Source: Lucifuga dentata
Lineage: Eukaryota; Chordata; Actinopteri; Ophidiiformes; Bythitidae
Length of the DNA stretch: 64,000 nt
NCBI GenBank assembly: GCA_014773175.1
Contig: VXCM01000699.1
Span: forward strand, 124,001-188,000
Direction: 5' to 3'
This document shows positions 12,471 through 23,300 of this stretch, one piece after another. Made by a program: the position numbers and the translations under genes. The notes under the pieces are model-generated. The model ran no database searches, was not told where the DNA came from, and saw only the letters and a program-made list of their open reading frames with translations. The first letter of the stretch is position 1; each line of letters starts with the position of its first letter.

Positions 12471-13480
12471 GTCTTGTTTGCATTTGATTTTCCTCTCAAA
12501 ATGTATATTGTATCAGTTTAAAAGTTGTCAGGTCTGTGTTTTGTTACTTACCGGTATATGTGATTTCCTTACAGGAGCGTGGAGAGTAAAAGAGGAGTTA
12601 TTACTGCATTTTTGGGTGAAATTCCCACCATCCAGATTACAAAAAATTATCACCATACCCTGATAAAGCTTCTGAAGGAGGCAATATGAAAGATTACAGC
12701 CCGAATATGTGAAATGTAGCTCACATTTCCCTCTGATTTTTCAATGTTTGTAATGCAATATTAGAATTGTCGTCAGCTATTTTGTAGACAGGAACAGCAG
12801 CGCAGATATCTGGCCATAAGATATTACAACAGGCTATAATTAGAATAATCAAAAAACTCAGATTTGGATTAACGAAACAACACTACAATAAACAAATTAA
12901 AAGAAAAATAACTCCATGTCTTAAAAAGAGGTCTTTATCAAAGATGACACTGGTGTACACAATGTGTATTGTACAATGCATGTTTCAAATGTGCTGTGTC
13001 CCCCACATTTTGTATTCTCTAGTATTTTATTCTCTTGTACGTATACCTAATGTGCAAAATATGCATTTTTTTTTTTTAAATACAAATACACATTTAATAG
13101 TAGATTTAAAGAGACAGTCCCAGACAGTGTTACCTCTACTTTAATTCTGTAAATTTTCAGTAATGGCAGACTAGGCTTTTAATAAAGTAGAGTTTACATT
13201 TTAAAGTTAAATGTAAACAAAGTACAAAAAAGTCTTACAAATCATTTATTATTACGGGAAATATACATGTATGTTTAGAATCAACATCAACTGCTCATTA
13301 TATTTTACCTGTAGGTGGCAGCACGACGCTTTCGTTGGCCCGGTCTGGTCAAAATTAAAGCCAAGAAGAAGAAATTATTGCCCGGATAACATTTCATCGC
13401 CGGTGCTGTTGTACATGAGGTGTTGGCGGGCTATTAGGTATTGTGTGTAATGTGTAGTTGTTCAAAGTCTGCCTCTGGAC
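12471..13480. other. nipbl-nup155 intergenic spacer
   Basis: About 1 kb without a supportable gene. It is AT-rich with short A and T runs. Near 13308-13321 there is a CTCF-like motif on the + strand, and from about 13320 base composition becomes more balanced towards the nup155 start. No core promoter element such as a clear TATA box was recognised. Confidence 0.55.
13308..13321 (+). promoter_or_regulatory. CTCF-like motif between nipbl and nup155
   Basis: CCTGTAGGTGGCAG matches the core CTCF consensus CCASYAGRKGGCRS at 13 of 14 positions (T instead of A at position 3). It lies between the nipbl poly(A) site and the nup155 start. Sequence match only; binding is not shown. Confidence 0.4.
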
Positions 13481-13499
13481 TGGTGAACAGAACATCTAA

Positions 13500-13788
13500 G
13501 CCAAATAAGGCAGCGCCACAAGGAATCTTTTCAGTCAGGTAAAGCATGAAACACTCTATATTAGCCTTAGCTACCTAGCATTTAGCTACCTGCCGGTAAC
13601 AAGTTTTCAATGTTAGCATAGCGGGATCATAGTGAGTCTTGCTAACGCTAGCTAGCCTAGAGTTCCAGAAACTCATTGGTGTAGTTAGTAGTTTCATAGT
13701 ACTTCTGTCATTATACTTTGTCAACGCCTTAGACGTTCTTAACGGGTATTCTCTGCAGATACGTTAGCGGTGGTAGCCCATTCCAGCC
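13500..13788 (+). promoter_or_regulatory. nup155: Probable nup155 5' UTR with a non-coding first exon
   Basis: A CAG/GTAAAG donor occurs at 13538/13539 and a pyrimidine-rich CTCTGCAG acceptor at 13751-13758, so the ATG at 13789 may lie in the second exon with 30 bases of leader. The region carries repeats of TAGCTA/GCTAGC words. The transcription start cannot be placed. Confidence 0.4.
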
Positions 13789-16700
13789 ATGCCATCCAGC
13801 GCTGGACCGAGCAGTCCCGCCGCTGCACTCGCCGAAGCGCTGGAGAACTCTGCCCGTCTGATAGACAGACATCTGCAGGATGATCGCTGCTTCCCTGACC
13901 TGTCAGAGCTGCTCAGCGTCCCCTCTCACAGTAAGTAACACTCCGGTTTGGAGAAAACACCGGCGCTTCTGTTTACATTGGGGCTCTCACGATCTACTCT
14001 GTATCCCCATAATGTTGGGACAAAGTAGGAACTGACACCACAATTATACTTTTTCGATACTTTACCTTTCTATCATATTCCCCTCCACATGACTGAATGT
14101 GTGTGCTGACTGTGGGAAACACTTCCTAACATTTTGTTTTGATGAAGATTCTCAGTCATCCAGGAGGTAGATAAGTTGTAGAAAACTCAGTCAGGTCAAC
14201 TGGATTCAAGTTTTTAATTCTGAAACGTCTCACTGTACGTCCAAAAAAAAAAAAAGAAAAAAAACTTAGAAGTTTAAATTTGTTTGAAATTTGTTCATTG
14301 TTTTAAATTTGAATGATGCAATTCACATCACACATTCTTCAAAGGGATTTGAATAATATATGTTTGATTTGAATTGAAGGTTATTTGTGTTTGAACACCA
14401 TAGTTAATGTAGTTACTGGAGGGTTAACATCCTTTTGTGCATTCGTTTTTGACTGATGAAGCCATTTGGATGGATGGTGAAATGTTTCAGAATTAAAAAC
14501 TTGAATCCAGTTGACCTGACNATGAAGCCATTTGGATGGATGGTGAAATGTTTCAGAATTAAAAACTTGAATCCAGTTGACCTGACTAAGTTTTCTACAA
14601 CTTTCTAACATTCTGATCGGCCATAGCTTTTCATGACAGCAGAGATCTGACATTCAGACAAACTATTTCTGGTTATTATGTTATCAGATATGCCATCTCT
14701 GTCTGGAGTGTCGGACATGGACTACCCCCTTCAAGGACCGGGCTTACTCAGTGTGCCAAATCTCCCAGAGCTCAGTGCTGTCCGCCGAGTCCCTCTGCCC
14801 CCTGAGCTGGTGGAGCAGTTTAGCCGTATCCTTTTATCATTCCGGAACAACTAAATCAGTGTTTTCCATCCATCCATCCATTATCCTCCGCTTATCCGGG
14901 TTCGGGTCGCGGTGGCAGCAGACTAAGCAGACCGACCCACACTTCCCTGTCCCTGGCCAGGCCCTCTAACTCCTCCTGGGGGACTCCGAGGCATTCCCAG
15001 GCCAGCTGGGAGATGTAATCCCTCCAGCGTGTCCTGGGTCTTCCCCGTGGCCTCTTCCTAGTTGGACATGCCTGGAAGACCTCCTTAGGGAGGCGACCAG
15101 GGGAAAATGTGAAGTTGATTACTTATATTTTTGTTGTTAGACTTTTATTTTTGCAAATGGAAGTGCCAAAAGGATTTCTTACTTTTTTTGGACTTAACTG
15201 CTTGCCAGATATGCAATGTAACTGCATGATGGGAGTTTTTCCTGAGATAAGTCGAGCATGGCTAACTATTGACAATGATATCTTCATGTGGAATTATGAA
15301 GATGGGTGAGTACATGTACATTTTAGGAAACTGGGTGAGGATGTTGTGATTTTTGTAACATTGTTATAATTGCATTAATGGCAGAGAGAAAATGTTTTTG
15401 GAGAGAACATTTCTTAATTGTTCTGCTGTATTGCTTGCAGAGGAGATGTGGCTTATTTTGATGGTCTCATTGAAACCATTGTGGCAGTGGGTCTAGTAAA
15501 ACCAAAACAAGGTACGTGTACACACTTCTGACTCATTCATGAATATGTTTATTTTTTTTTTTAGTATTTTTTTGTTATTTGTTTTTTGCCTTCTTAGGCA
15601 TTTTACAGCCACATATACACTACCTCCTGGTGTTGGCCACCTCCGTGGATGTGGTGATCCTTGGGCTCAGCTTTCCCAAGAACCAGGCTGGTGAGTCCCT
15701 CAAAATCAAAATGCAGCACATTTGAATTTTCCTTATACCATGTGAATGTTTTGGTTTTCATATTCATTGTAAATATTATTTGTGTGTCTCTTTTGTTGTA
15801 GGGTTGAATGACAGCATGTCTGGTGGGATGCAGCTTCTACCAGACCCCCTGTTCTCAATCCCAACAGACAACACCTACATCCTGTCCATCAGCTCTACGG
15901 ACACCGGCCGCATCTTTATGGCAGGAAAAGATGGCTGTCTCTATGAGATAGCTTACCAGGCTGAGGCTGGCTGGCTCAGCCAGCGCTGCAGAAAGATCAA
16001 CCACTCCAAAAGTGCTCTGTCCTTCCTCATCCCCTCTGTGCTCCAGTTCTCCTTCTCTGAAGATGGTAAAAAAATAAATAAATAAATAAAATGAGTCCAA
16101 ATAGTGTCTTTGATCAGATTTCACTTTCATTAACATCTTTTTTTTTTTTGGCTACACAGATCCTATTGTGCAGATTGCTATTGACAACTCCCGCAATACA
16201 CTATTCACACGCTCTGAGAAAGGTGTCCTGCAGGTATGACGTCACCCAGATATTCTGTTGATATTTCATGTTTGGCTGTTAATTTTATGTGAACATATTT
16301 TCTACTAGTAATAACCTGTGTGCTGAAATGTAAGATTCAGCTGTTGAACAGGTTGTTGTGTGTTTCAGGTGTATGACCTGGGTGCTGACGGGCAGAGTAT
16401 GAGTCGTGTAGCAACCATGTCACAGGGTTCCATTGTGACGTCAGCAGGAAACATTGCCAGGTATGTTTGAGTTTGTTGCTGCTCAAGCATGCGTTTCACT
16501 TTTTAATTGAATTTCCTAATGGACGATTACAAAAACTGTCCCAAAGTTGCACACATGTCATGATGGCTGTTTGAAACTGTTTTCTGTTTACAGGACAATT
16601 GATCGTTCTGTCTTCAAACCCATTGTCCAGATCTCTGTGGTTTGCAGATCTGAGTCCTCAGACTGCCACCTGCTGGCTGTCACACATGCAGGTAATGATA

Positions 16701-19519
16701 CAAAAACAATTGTGGTGGAGAGTAGAGAATGCTGTTTCACATGTGTTTGGTGTCATATGAAAGTTGTTTGTAATTAATGTGTTGCGTTACTCGTTTGTTT
16801 TCTCTAGGTGTGCGTCTCTACTTCAGCACCACACCTTTTGCTCCTCCACAGCAGAAGCATATTGCAGCTCGTCCTAGCCTGCTCGCTTTGGTCCATGTTC
16901 GGCTGCCACCGGGTTTTTCTGCCTACTCCACCCTGCAGAAGCCTGCAAAGGTCCATAAGGCTCTACACAACAAAGGTAAAACTATTATGGCTGTTTGTGT
17001 CTATTAGTATCACATTCAGCCCATTGAGATTAAAGGACCATACTGGCCTTTTTGCCTAATATATTCCATTTTCACATATGTTACATTACTGACAACCATT
17101 TCCCAAAGGATAAAACCATATTTCAGCTTTCTTTGTATTTTGCAAAATCTCTTAATCTTTCAATGTCAAATATTCAAGCGATACACCCACCTTAAAAATC
17201 AGTGTTTCTCCTGTTAATAGTTACGCAGCCTTATGAAGTCACGGTTGTTTAAATTTTTCGAAAAACGCAGGTCTTCTTTTGGGACTATATTTCCCGGTGG
17301 AGACATACATTCACTCTGTGCTTTTTATTGTGCTTAAGCGCTAAAATTATGTAACTTCAAAAAAACCCTGAATACACATCTTGTTCACAATGATGGAATA
17401 CCTATCCAAGAACATTTCAAGTATCAACAAGTTGATTTTAATAGCGTACCAGAATGGACTGAAACTAATGGTGGTTTGGAAGGTAGGAAAAAAAAATTAA
17501 TTCACCATTCCAGTAGTATGCTTTGGGAAATGATTGTCAGGAACGTAACACATATGAAAATTGAATATATTAGACTCAAACATGCAAAATGGCCGGTATG
17601 GTCCTTTAAGAACAACACATTATTATTATTTTTTTTTTTCAGGAGTTTTGCTGATGGCTGCATCTGAAACAGAGGACAGCGACATTCTGTGGTGCATCAA
17701 CCATGACTCTTTCCCCTTCAAGAAACCCCTGATGGAGACTCAGGTAAGCATATTTTTCCATACAATTAAGAACTAAATAATCACATCATATCATTGGTAT
17801 TTTAAAATATTCATTGGCTAAAGGTCATTCATTGCATAAAAGTAGCGCAAAGCTATGAATGAGAATATCATCTTGATATCTTGGGTTTTGTGAAATGTGA
17901 CATTTGTTTTACCAAAATTACCATACATGAAGGCAGTGTCAACTTAAAATTGTGTCCCAAGTATCTAGCAGGAAATTAAGTAAATATTGGATATTTGATT
18001 TGCTGCTCTACTTTAGTAATTTCATGATTATTTCCCCCTTTTTTGCAAATTTGCCATAAAGTGTGTTCTTAAAGTTTTGTGTTATTTTGCAGATGATGTC
18101 TAATGTAGACGGTCACTCTTGGGCTCTTTGTGCTATTAATGAGGAGAGGCCAAACAAAATTTCCACTCCTCTGAACAAAGAGCAGATCCCCATTACAGAC
18201 TCTCCTGTGGTGGTCCAGCAGCACAACATCCCTCCACAGAAGTTTGTCCTCCTCTCTGCAAAGGCGAGCGTCTGAATTCCTGACCACTCACAGCTGCTTT
18301 CTAAAGCTCAGTCCTTTATAGTTCCACAAAACAATGACGTACATTGTGTTTGCATCCTGTAGGGGAGCCACATCTTCCAAAAACTGCGGCCAGTAGACCA
18401 ACTCCGTCATCTGCTGGTGAGCTGCGCGGGAGGAGAAAGCGAAGAGATTGAACGCTTCTTCAAGCTTCACAGGGTACAAGTCACAAATCACAATTGTTCT
18501 GCGTTTGATAATGCTCACATCTGTTCACACACACATGACATAGTTTTGAGTCATTGCTTTGGTCTCTGCAGGAGGAGCAGGCTTGTGCTACAGCCCTGAT
18601 CCTGGCTTGTTCCAGCCTTGCTTGTAACAGAGAAGTTTCCCAGTGGGCCACCAGAGCTTTCTTCAGGTCTGACTACAGTGTGTTTATACACACAAACACA
18701 CATTATATATTTATTTTTTATTATATATTTACTGTTAATCCAACTCTGCAAACAAACTAAAACCCCCTTTTTTTTTTTTTTTTTTTTTTGGCTACTCTTG
18801 TCTTGATCAGGTATGGAGGAGAAGCACAGATGAGATTTCCCTCTGCCATGGCTTCTCCCAGCACTGTTGGACCTGTGATGAGCTCTCCAGCACCAGGTAA
18901 ATGAATTTTTTCAAAAAGTGTTTAATAAAATGACATAATTTCATACTACATCAGAATTTCTGTTAATTATACTGCAATTAATAATAACTACAGTAGGTGT
19001 ATATTGATGAATATCTTAAGAATTTGATCAGTCTTGAATATGTTAATCTGTGCGTATCTTTGGAATCCACAGTGGTGCTCCTTGTGCCTATCCCTCTGGA
19101 GTCTTCCCTTTCCACAAGACATTTTTCAACCCAATATCTTGACACGAAAATATTGTAATGTTATTAAATTTGACTGATTTAGCCTGTTAAATGTCACATT
19201 TGGTCAGTACAGTATAATGCTTTAAAGACATGCTGTAACTGTCCTGGTTGTGTTTTTGTTGCCNCGCCCTTTGCACTGATGCAGTCTGGGCCTGCTCCCA
19301 TCACACCCATGTCGGCTGGTCCAGAAGTGGTTTTCTCGGGGAAACACAATGGCATCTGCATCTACTTTGCTCGTATTCTGGGGTCAGTAATAATCGCTTT
19401 GTGAATCTTATTGAGATTTGTCAAGTGATCTCATTTTGAATGTTTTCAACATGAGAACCGGAACAGTGATGCTTCAGTCATCTGTGGATGCTGACGTGGG
19501 ATAATGTTAATACTGAAGG

Positions 19520-19569
<50 letters not shown>

Positions 19570-20307
19570 TGTTGTCTGCTGAACTAATTCAAACAGAAAT
19601 ATTTGGGATGGAAGCCTCGCTGTGGAGAAATCTATTAGCAAAGGAAATCAGACTGTTAGTATTGTAAGTATCAAAACAATTATACTAGCAGCTTTTACAA
19701 TAGTTCATTACTAAACAGGATTGGTCAGAAGAATGATGCGACAGTACTGTGTCAATGGTCTGACTCTTGTCTTTGCAGTTTGAAAGCGCTGTTGGTTCAT
19801 ATGATCTGGAGTCGGTCCTGCTGGAGCTTTCCGGTTTGCGGGAATTCCTTGACAAAAACTCTCAATTCAGTCCATCCTCTCTTAGTGGTGGTGACAGGTA
19901 AGAGCTCAATGCTTGCCTGTTAAGTCTTCTGATAAACTGATTGGTTTATTGTTGAGTGTGTGGTTGGGGCTCAGTATTTGATTTTTTTTTTTTTTTTTAA
20001 ATCGGTGAATCAGTAAATCAGTGAATTTATGCGTTTGATTTTGAAACACTTCTGTTTATAATTAGATCATGTTTTGTTCCTTTAAGCAACTTTAGAGGCG
20101 TTATTGTCATATTTCCACAATGAAATTGGAACCTATAATCTGTCTGATGCAAGATCAAACTGCATATATACAAAACGGTTTGTGCCAATCATGACATATA
20201 CCACAACTATATATGTAGACAGATAGAAAATAAAATTAAAAAAAAAAAGAAAGAAATTGGAACCTACAGAAAAAAGATCAAGCTCTACAAAAACTCTTCA
20301 CTGGACC

Positions 20308-20354
<47 letters not shown>

Positions 20355-23300
20355 CTCCTAATAACATCTGTGCTGCTCTCCGTTAGCTTTAGCTCTCCTG
20401 CCAACCTGCAGCAGAGGCTGCTGGGATTTATGCGGCCCGATGGAGCAAACTCTCAGCAGGAGCTGCAGAGGAAATATCACAGTGAGTCATGAGTTTCCTG
20501 CCTTTTTCTGTATAATGTTGTCAGATTCAATGACAGAATGAATCTTTTCCAACCAGAATGGAGCATATAATGAATTTCAGTGTACCAGCAAATGGAGCTA
20601 AAAAGCAATTAACTTATTGCTTCATCCTTGTTATGTTACACCTGATCTCTTTATATCATCCACCTCTCTTGTGACTCTTGTCTGCTTTCATCTCCTCTTC
20701 TGCCTCTTTTTGTATTCAGCCAAGGCCCAGCTCTATGAGAAAGTGTCCCTGCAGGGAATCCAGCAGTTAGTGCATCGCTCCTATCAGATGCTGGCTCTGT
20801 GGAAGCTGCTCTGCGATCATCAGTTCAGCCTCATTATGTCTGAGCTGCCAAAGGTACACGTGTGCACGCATTTCCAGCATGTATGCCTGAATGTTATGCA
20901 TGTTCCCTGCCAAAAAAAAAAACAAAACACGATGCACAATGTGAGCGCTGTTGTTTCTGTATCGCTCATTGCTCCACCTGCCAATTTGTTCTGTGTTTGT
21001 AGGAGTTTCAGGAGCAGATGAAGGGGGTGAGTTTTAAGGATGTTGTGATCCGGGGGAAGGAGCTGTCTGGAGCTCTGATCACAGCGCTCATCAATGTTTA
21101 CATCAAAGACAATGCCTCCGTGGACGCCATCAGCAATCACCTGAGGGACATTTGCCCCCTGCTGTATAGCAGTGATGACAGTGTCTGCTCTAAGGTACAG
21201 ACACACACACACATGCATGTAGAGTAGCCATTAAGCCCATGATAATTGTTCTTGAAAGGTCTTTTAAGATGATTTACCGGTTAAATGTCAGTCTTAGTTG
21301 CAATCTTAGAGGTCTGAAAATTTGGCTGTATATTTCTTGTGCAGATGCATTTTTCACCTTTCATGTGATCTTCAGGGTGACCTTGCTCTTGTATTAAAAG
21401 CTCTTGAACCACCTACGCGAGTTCACGTGTCTAAAAATTAAATGTGGTCTTTCTCAGGCTAATGAGCTGCTCCAAAGCTCGAAACAGATACAGAATAAAG
21501 TGGATAAAGAGAGAACGCTGAGAGAGTCGCTACGGCTCTACCAGCAGATCAGCCACCACACAGACCTGCCACTCGTCTGCTCTCAATACAGGCAAGGTAA
21601 AGACCCACACACACACTTTTCCTCTTCAAGCATTTATTGTGTTTACTAATTCTGTTAAACCATCCCAGTGCGTTTTTATGAGGGAGTCCTTGAGCTGTGC
21701 CTCACAGCAGCAGACAAGAAAGATCCACAGAGACTCGGACCCCATTTCTATAAGAATGGAGAACCTGAGGAGGACAGAGTGGGGCAGCAGGCCTTCCAGG
21801 AAAGGTAACACTAGCAAGAAATAGCGTGATTCACCAGCGTGATTGATGGCTTTTGTAGCTGATTGCCACCAACCATTTTCCCTTCTTCTCGCCACTTCAG
21901 ACTGTCATGTTATAAGTGCATCACAGACACCATGCAGGAGCTGGTGAACCAGAGCAAAGCCGCCCCTCAGTCCCCCAGTGTCCCCAAGCAGCCTGGGCCT
22001 CCTGTCATGACTTCTGACCCCAACATGCTCAGTAACGAAGAAGCTACTGCCCACGTGAGAAGCAAAGACAACTGGTGCATATTTCTGACCACAGCGATGT
22101 AAATGAGCTGCATTTCTAACAGAAAACTGTTGTCATAGTTTGAGCAGATGCTCGGTCTGGCCCAGAGGTCACAGGATGAGCTGTTTCACATCGCTCTGTA
22201 CAACTGGCTGATCCAGGCTGACCTCACTGACAAGCTGCTGGAGGTAGTGTGTGTCTGTCTTACTTCAAATCTTGTTTCTTCATGCAATTCCTGGTTTCCT
22301 GTTTAGATGTGTCTTTTTTTTTTCTTTTCTTTTTTTTTACCTGATTTCAACTTGATAAGTTGCTCCTTTTGTTTGTCCTCTGTGCTCCAGGTGAATTCTC
22401 CGTACCTGGAGGAGCATTTAATGCACATGATCAAGCAGGACCAAAACAAGGTGCACAACATGGACTTATTGTGGCGCTACTATGAGAAGAACCGTAGCTT
22501 TGGCAAGGCAGCACACGTACTGGCTCGCCTGGCTGACATGCACAGGTTTGGACACAGAAAACAGCATAATACCTTTGTTGTATGAAAACTCAGTCAGGTC
22601 AACTGGATTCAGGTTTTTAATTCTGAAACGTTTCACCATCCANTGTTGTATGAAAACTCAGTCAGGTCAACTGGATTCAGGTTTTTAATTCTGAAACGTT
22701 TCACCATCCATCCAAATGGCTTCATCAGTCAGAAAAAAGACTGACTTTTTTCTGAAAAAAGAAAGAAAAAAGACTTTTTTCTGACTGATGAAGCCATTTG
22801 GTTGGATGTGAAACGTTTCAGAATTAAAAACTTGAATCCAGTTGACCTGACTGAGTTTTCATACTTCATACAACTTATCTATCACCTGGATGACTGAGAA
22901 TCTTCATTAAAGCATCATACCTTATATTCTTTTTTCAACATTTTCTAAAAAAAAATGCTAAATAAATAAATACCCTGGTTAACATATAAATTTCATGCAG
23001 TGTTTGAACTGTGATTCCATCATGGACTCTGTTTCCAGTTCCATCTTCTTTGATGTGATCATTTTCGCATTTGCTAGAAAATGGTCAAAGAATTGTTATA
23101 GGAGGCACCTTCATTCTCAGACAGACTTCTTAATTATTTGATTTTCATGAAGAATCACATTGATAGTTTTTATAATGACGATAATTTTGCTGCCTTGATG
23201 CATTTTTATAATACTGATTTAGCTGTATTTACAGAGGTGCACGTTGCAGCTCACATGTATTCTAGCATACAACACACTACACAAACAATATTGATAGAAA

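Larger units (their letters stand above)
13759..19382 (+). other. nup155: nup155 N-terminal beta-propeller exons
   Basis: Exons 1-16 encode the N-terminal propeller. Recognisable segments are [134 protein letters not shown] and [20 protein letters not shown]. The Ser/Pro-rich loop between [20 protein letters not shown] and [14 protein letters not shown], which is longer in human, is where the gap falls. Exon phases agree across each junction up to that gap. Confidence 0.93.

Noticed and set aside
19073..19130. Extra nup155 exon reading [13 protein letters not shown]
   Set aside because: Composition suits the Ser/Pro loop, but the acceptor is out of phase and no usable donor follows.
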